Below are positions 8,214-17,845 of a DNA stretch of 64,000 nucleotides, in pieces. The notes beneath the pieces are model-generated. The model worked only from the letters and a program-made list of their open reading frames with translations, searched no databases and was not told the DNA's origin. The stretch lies in NCBI RefSeq assembly GCF_003335215.1, contig NZ_QPGB01000001.1, forward strand, positions 558,001 through 622,000, in the 5' to 3' direction. The translations under genes and the position numbers were made by a program. The stretch's first letter is position 1. Every line of letters starts with the position of its first letter. Source of the DNA: Parvibium lacunae. GTDB taxonomy: Bacteria > Pseudomonadota > Gammaproteobacteria > Burkholderiales > Burkholderiaceae_D.

Positions 8214-9377
8214 TTGTTGGGTATCCGTTTTAATTTGAATCAGACCCGCTTTAAGTTTGGGCTATGGTCGATGGCAATCTCAATTTTGTTGATGGGATGT
8301 GGAAGCTATGACAACCTCAGCAAAAAAGGGGAAATCCAATATAAATCTGCTGGTAAGAGTAAAACACTCGATGTGCCGCCAGACCTAACCAGTTTACCAG
8401 CCGAAGAGCGCTTCACCGTGCCACAAGGGCCGAACCGTGCCACAGCGACTTTTTCTGGCTTTGTGAAAGGAAAAGAGAACGCGCCGACGCAAGTTGATGG
8501 GAAAAACGTTGCTCCTACTTTTAATGCGGCGCGGATTGAACGGGCAGGTACACAGCGTTGGTTGGTCGTCAATCAACCCGTCGAAAAAGTGTGGCTTGAA
8601 GTCAAAGCTTTCTGGCTGGATAACGGGTTTTTACTCAATATTGATCAACCTGAGCTGGGGATCATGGAAACCGATTGGGCAGAGAATCGCGCCAAAATTC
8701 CACAAGATATTATTCGGCGCACGATTGGTAAGGTCTTCGATGGTCTCTGGTCTACCAGCGAACGCGACAAGTATCGTACCCGGATCGAACGCAATGGTCA
8801 GGGGGCGGAGATCTTCATTACACACCGAGGTATGCAAGAGGTTGTCAACTCTAAACAAGATAGCTCGATTTGGCAGCCACGCGACAGCGATCCTGAGCTA
8901 GAAGTTGAATTTCTCAGGCGCTTGTTACTTCGTTTCGGTGATGATGAGCAAACTGCAAAGGCAAAAGTCATCGCTAATCCAACTGACGCGCCATCTAGGG
9001 CTGACTTCGTTCCTTCCGCGCAAAATCAGAACGCCTATCTGCTGGTTAAAGAGCCGTTTGAGCGTGCATGGCGGCGCGCAGGGTTGGCCCTTGATCGGGT
9101 AGGGTTTACCGTTGAAGATCGAAATCGTGCTGATGGCATCTATTTTGTGCGCTATGTTGATCCAGATGAGTCCGGTGAGCTTGAAAAGCGGCGTGGTTTT
9201 TTTGAGAAAATCTTTGTCGCTAAAGACAATAAACAACAGCAGCAACAGTTTCAAATCAAGCTCACTACTGAGGCGGGGGAGGTCACTCGCCTTGATGTGC
9301 GGCCTGTCAAAGTCAATCCAGATAACCAAGCGGTCGCAGAACGGATCCTTAAATTACTCCAAGATCAGCTGAAATAA
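8214..9377 (+). CDS. bamC: Outer membrane assembly lipoprotein BamC
   Basis: 387 residues from a TTG start. An AGGAG ribosome site lies 6 nt before TTG 8214, and this start gives a basic n-region, a hydrophobic stretch and a lipobox LMGC with Cys 29; the first ATG (8271) would leave only nine residues before the Cys. BamC is an accessory subunit of the BAM complex that inserts outer-membrane beta-barrels. The two helix-grip lobes typical of the family are recognisable (WLVVNQPVEKVWLEVKAFW and YLLVKEPFERAWRRAGLAL). The start overlaps nothing but follows the dapA stop by 1 nt, so the two genes are co-translated in one operon. Confidence 0.9.
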   Translation: MLGIRFNLNQTRFKFGLWSMAISILLMGCGSYDNLSKKGEIQYKSAGKSKTLDVPPDLTSLPAEERFTVPQGPNRATATFSGFVKGKENAPTQVDGKNVAPTFNAARIERAGTQRWLVVNQPVEKVWLEVKAFWLDNGFLLNIDQPELGIMETDWAENRAKIPQDIIRRTIGKVFDGLWSTSERDKYRTRIERNGQGAEIFITHRGMQEVVNSKQDSSIWQPRDSDPELEVEFLRRLLLRFGDDEQTAKAKVIANPTDAPSRADFVPSAQNQNAYLLVKEPFERAWRRAGLALDRVGFTVEDRNRADGIYFVRYVDPDESGELEKRRGFFEKIFVAKDNKQQQQQFQIKLTTEAGEVTRLDVRPVKVNPDNQAVAERILKLLQDQLK

Positions 9378-9378
9378 T

Positions 9379-10191
9379 ATGCTGAGATTGGCAGGCTTGG
9401 GCAGTGGGAGTGCAGGGAACGGGATTTTGATTGCTGCAGGTTCATCGCAGCCCGATTCCTTGCCTCGCGCCGACTCAACCACAACGGTATTGGTTGATTG
9501 TGGTTTTACCCTAAAGGAAGCCGAACTTCGGATTGCCCGGCACGGCCTAGATCCCGCCCAGTTGGAGGCAATTCTGGTCACGCATGAGCACAGTGATCAT
9601 GTGGGTGGAGTAGAGCGACTGGCACGTAAATATGGGCTGCCGATTTACTTGACCCGCGGCACGTGGCTTGCCACCCGATGGTCTAAACCGGACGCGTTGA
9701 ACTTTCAATTCATCGAAGGGTATGCTGCCCAACAGATTGGCTTGTTAACGGTATTCCCCTATGCCATTCCGCATGATGCCCGCGAGCCAGCTCAGTACGT
9801 TTTTCGTTATCAGGATAAACAAATTGGCTTATTGACTGACGTGGGTCACTACGCCCCCCATCTTGCGCAGGTTCTGCAGGCGCTTGACGGATTATTGCTA
9901 GAGTGTAACCATGAGCTTGCATTACTTGATGAATCATCTTACCCGGCGCGATTAAAGCAGCGTATTGGTGGGCGTTTTGGGCACCTTTCAAATTGCACGG
10001 CGGCAGCCATTTTGCGTGATATTGCACACAGCGGTCTGCAATGCGTGATTGCCGCCCATCTGAGCCAAGAGAACAATCGGCCCGCTTTGGCACGGGCTGC
10101 GCTAGAACCCGTTTTAGCGCCGTTGGGCTTGACAGATCGCTTACACATCGCTTGCCAAGAGCAGGGCTTTGATTGGATAAAAATTCAATAA
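9379..10191 (+). CDS. MBL-fold metallo-hydrolase, YycJ/WalJ type
   Basis: 270 residues. Metallo-beta-lactamase fold with the metal motif HEHSDHVGG near residue 70, a later Asp in GLLTDVGH, ECNHE, and a terminal His in VIAAHLSQENN. The opening LGSGSAGN is typical of the YycJ subgroup, some members of which are 5'-3' DNA exonucleases. No secretion signal, so cytoplasmic. It begins 1 nt after the bamC stop and is the last gene of the dapA operon, convergent with the next gene. The substrate cannot be told from sequence. Confidence 0.9.
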   Translation: MLRLAGLGSGSAGNGILIAAGSSQPDSLPRADSTTTVLVDCGFTLKEAELRIARHGLDPAQLEAILVTHEHSDHVGGVERLARKYGLPIYLTRGTWLATRWSKPDALNFQFIEGYAAQQIGLLTVFPYAIPHDAREPAQYVFRYQDKQIGLLTDVGHYAPHLAQVLQALDGLLLECNHELALLDESSYPARLKQRIGGRFGHLSNCTAAAILRDIAHSGLQCVIAAHLSQENNRPALARAALEPVLAPLGLTDRLHIACQEQGFDWIKIQ

Positions 10192-10224
10192 TATCAATAC
10201 GTTGGGTGATTTATTTAAGGTTGC

Positions 10225-11382
10225 TTACCAATATTTGTCAGCTTGGGTTGTGGTGTTGAAATCCAGGCTTACCGCTGCTTCATCCAACCCCGCCTCGCGG
10301 AAAAACACCAGCAATGCGACCAGTAGAACTGGACCAATAATCAGGCCGACAATTCCCATGGTGACAATCCCACCAAATATGCCAAACAAGATAGCGATAA
10401 ATGGCAATTGTGTGCCGCCCTGTATGAGTGCAGGGCGAACAACATAGTCTGCCGCCAGCACGATCAAGTTACCCCCAATCACGACAAAAAAAGCCGCCAC
10501 AGTTGCGCCACTGGCAAATAATAGAAAGCCAATCACGACCAGCATGCCCGGCGCCAACATCGGTATAAATGCCAGTACCGCAATCAGTGCGCCCAATAAA
10601 ACAGCGCTAGGTACGCCCGCGAAGTAGAGTAAGCCAGCTAATAAGACGGCCTCAGCAACCGCCACCAATATCAGGCCATTGACCGCTGCACGGATTGCAT
10701 CTGGCATGATATGGACATACGCGGGCCAGCGACGCTCTAGCCACTTATAGCCAATTCGATTGATTTGGCTGAGGATTCCGGCGCCATCACGGTAGAAAAA
10801 ATACAGCACCCACAAAGCAAAGAAGAGTGTGGCGACACGACCCGTTAATTCAAACAAAATCGATTGTGCTGCTCCTTGTAAAACACTCAGTTTGGCTGAC
10901 AGTAAGTCCCGTAGCACACCAGAAATTTGGTCAGGTTGTGCGAGATAGGTTTGCCATTTTTGCAGCAGATAGTCACCAATCATAGGTACATTGATCAGCC
11001 ATTGTGGTGCTGCCGTTCCATACGTATCTGCTTCAATCAGATACTCAGACAACGCAATCACATCACGCACGGCGAACGTAATCAGCAGCACGAGGGGCGC
11101 CACCAAGGCAAAGCCAATCAGGCAGGTAGTACAGAAAGCGGCTAGGTTGCGACGTCGCTGTAAGCGTTTGTAGATACCACGATGCAGCCGCCATGACGAG
11201 GTGGCAATGATGGCTGCCCACAAGATCGCCAGTAGGAATGGTTGTAAAACCAAAAGTCCCGCGCTGAGTATCGCCAAGCTGAAAATGAGGCTAATGAGCC
11301 AGCGGGAGCGTTGCTGGGCTTGTACTTGGGTATCTTGTTGTTGTCGCCGGTCAGGGCGTTCTCCCGCGTATTTAATGCTCAT
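10225..11382 (-). CDS. AI-2E / PerM family transporter
   Basis: 385-residue inner-membrane protein of the AI-2 exporter-like family. A hydrophobic pair near residues 30-65 is followed by the soluble-rich segment typical of the family, then several TM helices in the C-terminal half (LILVAVAEAVLLAGLL, LGALIAVLAFIPMLAPG, GIFGGIVTMGIVGLIIGP). Members export autoinducer-2 or act as ion antiporters; the substrate here is not evident. ATG 11382 is preceded by a GGAGG site at good spacing. It starts just downstream of the ankyrin gene on the same strand but with a 49-bp gap. Confidence 0.88.
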   Translation of the reverse strand: MSIKYAGERPDRRQQQDTQVQAQQRSRWLISLIFSLAILSAGLLVLQPFLLAILWAAIIATSSWRLHRGIYKRLQRRRNLAAFCTTCLIGFALVAPLVLLITFAVRDVIALSEYLIEADTYGTAAPQWLINVPMIGDYLLQKWQTYLAQPDQISGVLRDLLSAKLSVLQGAAQSILFELTGRVATLFFALWVLYFFYRDGAGILSQINRIGYKWLERRWPAYVHIMPDAIRAAVNGLILVAVAEAVLLAGLLYFAGVPSAVLLGALIAVLAFIPMLAPGMLVVIGFLLFASGATVAAFFVVIGGNLIVLAADYVVRPALIQGGTQLPFIAILFGIFGGIVTMGIVGLIIGPVLLVALLVFFREAGLDEAAVSLDFNTTTQADKYW

Positions 11383-11431
11383 TTCTTTACCTCCCCGTCA
11401 TTTATTTAACATAATATATATTGGCGAAAAT

Positions 11432-12151
11432 TTATGGAGCCTCTGGGCGCAACGGCAAGCCGTGCTTAACCCGAAAATTATCATCCTGACGGCCCAGCCA
11501 GGCAGCCAATTCCATATCCCCAAACTCGTGCGCGAAGCGCGCTGCTGAATAACCTTGTTGGTTGACGACGCTGGGATCTGCACCGAGATCGATTAACAGA
11601 CGTACAGTTGCACGGTTGCCACTGCGTGCCGCCATCATTAGTGGCGTGGTTTGATTGGGTGATTCCGCATCAATATAGGCATCCGCATCCAGCAGCAGCC
11701 GAATAATGTTGTCTTGTCCACTGGTGGCTGCGTAATGGAGAGCGGTCCAGCCTGGCTGGTTGAGTTTGGCGCCCCGTTTTAGCAGTGCCTGGCAAAGGTT
11801 GTATTCGCCATGCAAGGCCGCCAGCATCAATACGGTTTCGCCCGCTGGGCTGCGATAGTTCCAATCAATTTTTTCATCGCCTAAAAAAAGCTTGAGGGTT
11901 TCCCAAGCACGCTGCTGTGCCGCAACAAAAAAAGCCGGCGTCAGGGCCGGGTCCAGCATCTCTGCCTGCATGCCACGCCGCATCAGGGATCGCACCGTAT
12001 CTACCTGGTCTTCTTTGATGGCGCGAAAGAAATCTTCATACGCCCCTGCGTGGCTGTAATCCGCACTCAACATATTGAGGCAAATCAAAGCATAAGCAAG
12101 CAACCAGGGCAGTTTGAATGACCGCCGAGAACTTAATGAATCTTCGCTCAT
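11432..12151 (-). CDS. Exported ankyrin-repeat protein
   Basis: 239 residues. An N-terminal basic segment and a hydrophobic run (LPWLLAYALICLNML) form a signal peptide ending near SHA. At least four ankyrin repeats follow (AGETVLMLAALHGEYNLCQA, GWTALHYAATSGQDNIIRLL, TTPLMMAARSGNRATVRLL, GYSAARFAHEFGDMELAAWL), so it probably binds another protein in the periplasm. Start ATG 12151 is chosen because longer frames overlap tatD. It is the last gene of the mltG-tmk-holB-pilZ-tatD block, its common place in Burkholderiales. Partner unknown. Confidence 0.85.
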   Translation of the reverse strand: MSEDSLSSRRSFKLPWLLAYALICLNMLSADYSHAGAYEDFFRAIKEDQVDTVRSLMRRGMQAEMLDPALTPAFFVAAQQRAWETLKLFLGDEKIDWNYRSPAGETVLMLAALHGEYNLCQALLKRGAKLNQPGWTALHYAATSGQDNIIRLLLDADAYIDAESPNQTTPLMMAARSGNRATVRLLIDLGADPSVVNQQGYSAARFAHEFGDMELAAWLGRQDDNFRVKHGLPLRPEAP

Positions 12152-12179
12152 AGCATGACTGGGGTGGCTCAATGAAGGA

Positions 12180-12983
12180 TTATTGGAATGATGACTGGGG
12201 TGTGGGTTGAGCATGACGAAAAAGGCGAAAGAAATTAGCCGTAGTTTGCGTGGCAAGCGCATCGACTGAGACTTGGCGCAGCTCAGCGAGGCAAGTCGCC
12301 ACATGTTTCACATAGGCAGGTTGATTAACCTTGCCGCGCATCGGCACCGGGGCGAGATAGGGCGAATCCGTTTCAATGAGCAACCGATCTGCCGGGACCC
12401 AGCGCGCGACTTCACGTAAATCGGCGGCATTTTTGAAGCTCACAATTCCCGAAAAGGAAATGTAAAAACCCATATCAAGAACCGCACGGGCAAAGTCAGC
12501 CGTTTCGGTGAAACAATGCAGCACCCCGCCCGCTTCATGGGCAGATTCGGCGCGCATCAACTCAAGCGTGTCAGTTGCCGCCTGGCGAGTATGAATAATC
12601 AGTGGTTTCTTCACTTGGCGGGCAGCTTGGATATGGGTACAGAAGCGCTGCCGCTGCCAAGCCATCTCTTCAATGGTGCGGCCATTGAGTCGATAGTAAT
12701 CTAGGCCGGTTTCACCAATTGCCACGATTTTCGGGTGCGCCGCTAAGCGAACCAGTTCTTCAACAGACGGTTCTGGCGTCTCTTCATAGTCCGGGTGTAC
12801 CCCAACAGAGGCAAATAAAAAAGGCTGGCTCTCAGCCAATTGAAGCACACGCGGAAAGTCCGGCAAATTCACGCTAATACAAAGAGCATGCGTCACCGCA
12901 TGGGCAGCCATATTGCGATAAATCTGGGGTAACTCAGTACTGAACTGAGGAAAATCAAGATGGCAATGGGAATCAACAAACAT
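12180..12983 (-). CDS. TatD family metal-dependent hydrolase
   Basis: 267 residues, TIM-barrel amidohydrolase of the TatD/YcfH DNase family. All metal-site motifs are present: SHCHLD at residues 5-10, GETGLD, LIIHTR, LHCFTE and the Asp in IETDSPYLAP. Family members are Mg-dependent 3'-5' exonucleases acting on single-stranded DNA, or D-aminoacyl-tRNA hydrolases. It sits after holB-pilZ, the normal position of ycfH. A second paralogue lies at 33577-34479. Cytoplasmic. Confidence 0.93.
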   Translation of the reverse strand: MFVDSHCHLDFPQFSTELPQIYRNMAAHAVTHALCISVNLPDFPRVLQLAESQPFLFASVGVHPDYEETPEPSVEELVRLAAHPKIVAIGETGLDYYRLNGRTIEEMAWQRQRFCTHIQAARQVKKPLIIHTRQAATDTLELMRAESAHEAGGVLHCFTETADFARAVLDMGFYISFSGIVSFKNAADLREVARWVPADRLLIETDSPYLAPVPMRGKVNQPAYVKHVATCLAELRQVSVDALATQTTANFFRLFRHAQPTPQSSFQ

Positions 12984-13072
12984 AAATGGCCAACCCAGTT
13001 ATAACGTCGTATGAAACAATCGCGTGGTACCTCACAGGAGGCCAGTTAGGCAGCACTATTGCCCGCCGTGGA

Positions 13073-13474
13073 CTAAATGGTATGCGTTTGGCGAGTAGAT
13101 TTTATGGCCGAGCCTAAAATCGCCTCAATCTTATTTTTTGCCACCTCTCCCGTAGCATCGCTTGGAAAATGCACCCCGATGCCCTGTGCCTTGCTGTTGT
13201 GGGCGCCGGCAGGGGTAATCCATACCACTTTTCCAGGTATGGGCAACTTGACGGGATCGTCCATCAACTGAAGCAGCAGGTAAACGTCATCCCCTAGGTT
13301 GTAGGGTTTATTGGTGGGGACAAAAATCCCCCCATTTTTCAAATAGGGCATGTAGGCCGCATAGAGCGCTGCTTTTTCCTTGATGGCTAAGGAAAGAACG
13401 GTCGATCGTGCGGCTGGAGCAGCGCCATTCGGGGCTGGATTAGAAGCGGGAATGGCGGAACCGGGAGTACTCAT
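13073..13474 (-). CDS. pilZ: PilZ domain protein (type IV pilus type)
   Basis: 133 residues with an alanine/proline-rich N-terminal tail and a PilZ beta-barrel (GGIFVPTNKPYNLGDDVYLLL, GKVVWITPAG, QGIGVHFPSD). The RxxxR arginine motif that binds cyclic di-GMP is absent, as in the original PilZ of type IV pilus assembly, which works by protein contacts (PilB, FimX). The start codon overlaps the holB stop (ATGA), so the genes are translationally coupled. No pilus genes are nearby. Confidence 0.88.
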   Translation of the reverse strand: MSTPGSAIPASNPAPNGAAPAARSTVLSLAIKEKAALYAAYMPYLKNGGIFVPTNKPYNLGDDVYLLLQLMDDPVKLPIPGKVVWITPAGAHNSKAQGIGVHFPSDATGEVAKNKIEAILGSAIKSTRQTHTI

Positions 13475-14580
13475 AAGCGCCCTACTTTCTGTCTGTATTC
13501 AAGCAATAATTCTTCCACAAATAAGCGCGGGTTAAGTGGATGATTGACAATTCGTTGGCGCTCACGCAACGCCTGCGCCCATGTCGTTACGGCTTGTAAG
13601 GCCAGTTTCTGCGCGGGACGATTGATTTGCTTGGCAATGTGGGGGTAGAACTGTGCGGGCAAACCAATGGCCAGTCGCGAGAGATCATGGGCCCAGCGTT
13701 GTGTTGTTTGTAAGAGCAGCGGCAACGACTCTTTGTGCCCATAATTCGCTAGTTTCAAGACGGCATCGGCATTCGGCTCAAGCAGCAACCGGGCCAATTC
13801 CCGCACCCAAGCGTCGGTATTAAAGCTTGCGCCCCCTTGTGCTGACGACGCGGTCTCCGTCCTGTTTTGTAGTAGGCTAAGTGCCTGCAGGGGCATGCCA
13901 CCGGCTTCTGTCAGGGCGATGTGGCTTTGCGTATGATCATAGCCATGACGAACCAGCCACTGTTGCGCCCTCTCTTGCGCTGCTATCCCTCGCGGTGGCG
14001 CAATTGCCACTTTACGGCAACGCGATAATAGCGTTGGCAGCAGACGATCAAGCTGATCTGTGACGAGAATAAAAATGGTGTGGGCTGTCGGCTCCTCAAG
14101 CATTTTCAGCAAGGCATTCGCCGCATAGGTATTCAGACTCTGTGCCGGGTATAAAAAAACAATTCTGCGGCCACCGCGATGGGTCCCAATGGCCAGAAAG
14201 TCGGCTAGCTGGCGAATTTGTTCGATTCGAATCTCACGGCTAGGTGTTTTATTTTTATCGGTTTTTTCCTGGTTGTTTGATTCGGCATCACTCTCCCCTG
14301 CTTCGGCCTCCAGGCTGTCGGGTCGAATCACCCGACAATCCGGATGATTACCTTGCGCAAACCAGTGGCAAGACTGGCAGGCACCACAAGGCAGCCCCGT
14401 GGACGTGGGCGCTGAGCACAGCAGGCTTTGCGCAAAAACATGCGCTAATTGCGTTTTGCCAATCCCTGCTGGTCCATGGAGCAAGAGCGCGTGTGGCAAT
14501 TTGTCATGCCAGTGAGACAGGGTTTGCCATGTCTCTTCCTGCCAGGGCAATAAGCCTAGATGGCTTGGCGGCTCAATCAT
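13471..14580 (-). CDS. holB: DNA polymerase III subunit delta'
   Basis: 369 residues. Part of the clamp-loader complex that places the sliding clamp on DNA. The N-terminal AAA+ domain has a P-loop (GPAGIGKTQ near residue 37), a four-Cys zinc site (C-S-A-P..CGACQSC..DC, residues about 55-90) and the sensor region SRCRKVAIAPPR. A low-complexity acidic stretch rich in E, D, N and K (about residues 95-115) is inserted before the IEQIRQL segment. The stop overlaps the pilZ start and the start overlaps the tmk stop, both as ATGA. Confidence 0.93.
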   Translation of the reverse strand: MIEPPSHLGLLPWQEETWQTLSHWHDKLPHALLLHGPAGIGKTQLAHVFAQSLLCSAPTSTGLPCGACQSCHWFAQGNHPDCRVIRPDSLEAEAGESDAESNNQEKTDKNKTPSREIRIEQIRQLADFLAIGTHRGGRRIVFLYPAQSLNTYAANALLKMLEEPTAHTIFILVTDQLDRLLPTLLSRCRKVAIAPPRGIAAQERAQQWLVRHGYDHTQSHIALTEAGGMPLQALSLLQNRTETASSAQGGASFNTDAWVRELARLLLEPNADAVLKLANYGHKESLPLLLQTTQRWAHDLSRLAIGLPAQFYPHIAKQINRPAQKLALQAVTTWAQALRERQRIVNHPLNPRLFVEELLLEYRQKVGRL

Positions 14581-15239
14581 GATGCCAATGTTTGTTTTTG
14601 CCAGTGGGCTTTTATGGCGCCCAAAATCGTTGCCCCCACCTCAGTTGGATCGGCACTGGCATCAATGGTGACAAACCGCGCTGGATTTTCTTGGGCACGC
14701 GTGCGGTAGGCTTGCCTGACTCGCTCATGGAACGTGCTTTGTTCCAGTTCAAAACGGTCGCGCGCAGCACGATCGCTACGCTCAATCCGCTCGGCGGCCA
14801 AACTCGTCGGCAGATCAAACAAAAAAGTACAGGCAGGCTGATGCCCCGCGACAATCCAAGCATCTAGCCAAGTAAGCTGAGCGGTTGCCAAACCACGTCC
14901 CCCGCCCTGATAAGCAAATGAAGCATCATTGAATCGGTCTGTTAACACCCACTGCCCTGCCGTCAGTGCCGGTAAAATGACCTGTTTCAGATGCTCCTGA
15001 CGTGCCGCATACATCAGCAGCGCTTCGGTTTCTGGCGTCATCGCGTCTTGCAGTAACAGCTCCCGCAGTTTTTCTCCTAGCGGTGTGCCACCGGGCTCCC
15101 GGGTCAAAATAACCTCAGCGCCTTGCTGCCGCAAAAAGTCCGCAGCGGCGTAGATATGCGTCGTTTTACCTGCGCCATCAATCCCTTCAAAACTGACGAA
15201 ACGCGACGTGAGGGGAAGCGCAGAAAAGAAGGCTGTCAT
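14577..15239 (-). CDS. tmk: Thymidylate kinase
   Basis: 220 residues. Phosphorylates dTMP to dTDP. Contains the P-loop FEGIDGAGKTTH (residues 18-29), the LTREPGGTPLGE segment, DRFNDASFAYQGGGRG for substrate binding, and the basic lid near RIERSD. About ten extra residues precede the core compared with common family starts. It lies between mltG and holB, the standard arrangement. Cytoplasmic. Confidence 0.95.
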   Translation of the reverse strand: MTAFFSALPLTSRFVSFEGIDGAGKTTHIYAAADFLRQQGAEVILTREPGGTPLGEKLRELLLQDAMTPETEALLMYAARQEHLKQVILPALTAGQWVLTDRFNDASFAYQGGGRGLATAQLTWLDAWIVAGHQPACTFLFDLPTSLAAERIERSDRAARDRFELEQSTFHERVRQAYRTRAQENPARFVTIDASADPTEVGATILGAIKAHWQKQTLAS

Positions 15240-15322
15240 TTAGATATCGTTTCTTCTTAGCAGGCAAAGATCGATGCCAACATAGTCTTGCAACTGTATT
15301 GAAAAATAAGCAGGCATGCACT

Positions 15323-16417
15323 TCAAGGACGATTCCCTCGTTGATAGCGCGTCACCGCTCGATTGTGTTCTTCCAGATTGCGCGAGAAATAGCTGCTGCC
15401 ATCGCCTCGCGCCACAAAGTATAAAGCATCTGATATAGCGGGATGAATGGCTGCCTGTAATGCGGCGCGCCCTGGCATCGCGATCGGCGTTGGCGGTAGC
15501 CCTGGACGCGTATAAGTATTGAAGGGGGTGTCTGATAGCAGATCTCGTTTACGCAAATTGCCATCAAACTGGGCCCCCAGGCCATAAATTACGGTCGGGT
15601 CCGTTTGCAATAGCATGCCCCGCCGCAAGCGGTTGTGAAAAACCGCTGCAATTTGCGCCCGTTCGGCAGCTAGGCCCGTTTCTTTTTCAATAATCGACGC
15701 CAATATCAGGGCCTGATAAGCACTATTGAGGGGGCTAACAGCGGGCCGTTGCGACCAAAGTTGCGCGACAAGTTGCTGTTGCATGTGGAAGGCCCGTCGC
15801 AGAATGGCTAAATCACTGGTTTGGCGATCGAACAGGTAGGTATCCGGCATGAACCAGCCTTCTGGCGCAAGCTGGGGCTCGCCCAAGGCTGTCATAATCT
15901 CCTGATCGGTCATGTTCAGCGTGTCATGCCGCAGATCTGGATGTTGGTTCAAGACTTGTCGCCATTGTCGAAACGTCCAGCCCTCAATGAAGCGGATCTC
16001 ACGCTGTGAGACATCGCCACGGGTTAATTTGCCTAAAATTTGCCACAAACTGAGTGGAGCGGCGGCTGTATTGGCGTTAGCTGGCGCGGGTTCGTTTGCC
16101 GTCTGCGCTCGCAAAACATAATTACCCGCTTTGATCTTATGCGCCTGACCGCTTAAGCGTGCTACCCAGGTAAACACCGTGACAGAGAGCGGAACCCCAC
16201 TGTCTTGCAGGGTCTGTGCCACCATTTTGGCACTAGAGCCGGGCGCAATCCAGACCTCCACCTCGGTCATTTTTAAAGTAAGCGGGCGATGTATGGCCCA
16301 CGCCAGATAGATCAACACACATAGGATTGCTAGGCTACCAGTCAGTATGGCCGGCAGAAAATAAAGACGCCAGCGATGAGGCTGAGAAGAAACGGGAGAG
16401 ATGCGACTCAAGGGCAA
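15323..16417 (-). CDS. mltG: Endolytic murein transglycosylase MltG
   Basis: 364 residues. Cleaves nascent peptidoglycan strands and is thought to terminate their elongation. One N-terminal TM segment (about residues 18-40), a LysM-like module, then the YceG/MltG catalytic domain with the Glu in LILASIIEKETG and the downstream QTDPTVIYGLG. The protein is anchored in the inner membrane with the catalytic part in the periplasm. The start is a TTG at 16417 with only a weak GTGAG-like site; another TTG two codons later is possible. A longer-than-usual linker rich in A, N and P occurs near residue 115. Confidence 0.93.
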   Translation of the reverse strand: MPLSRISPVSSQPHRWRLYFLPAILTGSLAILCVLIYLAWAIHRPLTLKMTEVEVWIAPGSSAKMVAQTLQDSGVPLSVTVFTWVARLSGQAHKIKAGNYVLRAQTANEPAPANANTAAAPLSLWQILGKLTRGDVSQREIRFIEGWTFRQWRQVLNQHPDLRHDTLNMTDQEIMTALGEPQLAPEGWFMPDTYLFDRQTSDLAILRRAFHMQQQLVAQLWSQRPAVSPLNSAYQALILASIIEKETGLAAERAQIAAVFHNRLRRGMLLQTDPTVIYGLGAQFDGNLRKRDLLSDTPFNTYTRPGLPPTPIAMPGRAALQAAIHPAISDALYFVARGDGSSYFSRNLEEHNRAVTRYQRGNRP

Positions 16418-16545
16418 CTCACTTTATTATTGGTCATCATTAGGCAAACTCTCGACAGGTAGTCGCTAACACGGCTGCTGCCGTCTCCTTATCGTTTTTA
16501 GGTTATCCATAGGATCGCAGCAGCGCTCATATAAAATACGTCTTA

Positions 16546-17763
16546 ATGATATTTTACCGGATGCCAATAATGATGCCCACCGCTTCCTCAAGCCCAAGCG
16601 CAGCGCTAGCAAATTTAAGCTCCCCTACTGCATTTACATTACCCGCTGAGCTACAGGCATGGGGAAGTTGTGCGTTACAAAACGATGATTGGGATTTCTG
16701 GCCTCACGCTAGCACACCAGCAGCGCCTAGTGTGGGGGGGGCTGGCTGGACCAGCCTACCCCATTTGAGTCATCTGACGGTCACCGGTGCGGATGCAGTT
16801 TCTTTTCTGCAAGGGCAGCTCACTAATGATGTCGCCCTGCTCCCGCTAAACCAAGCCCAATGGACAGGATATTGCAGCCCTAAAGGCCGCCTGCTAGCGA
16901 CCATGTTGTTGTGGAAAACGGCTGGCGCAACGGATGCTGAATCGACTGTCCATTTACTCGCGGATACTGGGCTAGTTAGTAATCTGATTAAGCGGCTCCG
17001 CATGTACGTTTTGCGAGCGAAAGCCACAGTGAGCCAAACTGATGATCTGATTTTGGCCAGCTGGGGCAATCTGGCTGCCATAACTCAGCATAACAGCCAG
17101 CCTTATCAGGTTAGCCACCCAGAGACAGGCTTGCAATGCCTTGCTATGCCATTGAGTGGGCAGCTAGCGAGCTCGTCACTCTGGGTGGCATCGCAGACCG
17201 CCCTCCCCGCGCTGGTGTCAGCGCTCCAAGATACCCCCTGTCAAGCGAGCGCGGTCTGGCGTCTAGCCCTAATCGGTGCGGGTATTGCCCACATTCAAGC
17301 GGCCACCCAAGAGGCTTTTGTGCCGCAGATCGTGAACTATGAGTTGATCGGGGGCGTTAATTTCAAAAAAGGTTGTTATCCTGGTCAAGAAGTGGTGGCC
17401 CGCAGTCAATATCTGGGCAAACTGAAGCGACGTATGTATCGCTATGCAACCCCACCTACCCGTTTGTCTTCCACGGAACGTGCGGCAATATCAGCGGGCA
17501 TAGACGTGTGGCATACTGGGGAAACGGCTCAACCTGTTGGCCGGGTCGTTAATGTGGCAGCAACTCAGCGCGCCCTTGCAGCGCCAGCGGCTGAGCCAGA
17601 CTCCGTGGCTTATGAGCTATTGCTTGAAATTCCTACAGAATTGCATCATCAGGGGGGAATTGAACTCCGTTTGACTGCGCCAGTGGCGGATGCGCCAACA
17701 CGCCGTGTCGCACTGTTACCGCTTGAATTACCTTATACGGTGCCCAACCCGACAGCCGCTTAG
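16546..17763 (+). CDS. ygfZ: YgfZ/CAF17 folate-binding Fe-S cluster protein
   Basis: 405 residues. Tetrahydrofolate-dependent protein that helps assemble or repair some 4Fe-4S enzymes such as MiaB. The aminomethyltransferase-like fold is seen in VTGADAVSFLQGQLTNDV and the family signature KGCYPGQEVVARSQY near residue 280. A TATAAA at 16530-16535 would place the transcript start near 16542, so ATG 16546 may be too close and a later ATG (16561, 16570 or 16573) could be used. Divergent from mltG. Cytoplasmic. Confidence 0.9.
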   Translation: MIFYRMPIMMPTASSSPSAALANLSSPTAFTLPAELQAWGSCALQNDDWDFWPHASTPAAPSVGGAGWTSLPHLSHLTVTGADAVSFLQGQLTNDVALLPLNQAQWTGYCSPKGRLLATMLLWKTAGATDAESTVHLLADTGLVSNLIKRLRMYVLRAKATVSQTDDLILASWGNLAAITQHNSQPYQVSHPETGLQCLAMPLSGQLASSSLWVASQTALPALVSALQDTPCQASAVWRLALIGAGIAHIQAATQEAFVPQIVNYELIGGVNFKKGCYPGQEVVARSQYLGKLKRRMYRYATPPTRLSSTERAAISAGIDVWHTGETAQPVGRVVNVAATQRALAAPAAEPDSVAYELLLEIPTELHHQGGIELRLTAPVADAPTRRVALLPLELPYTVPNPTAA

Positions 17764-17845
17764 CACAAGCCAGTGACAGGATCAGCCAAGTAGTCATTGA
17801 TGTGCATCGTTTGTAGGTTTATCGTTGTGTATTGAGAAAGTAGTC

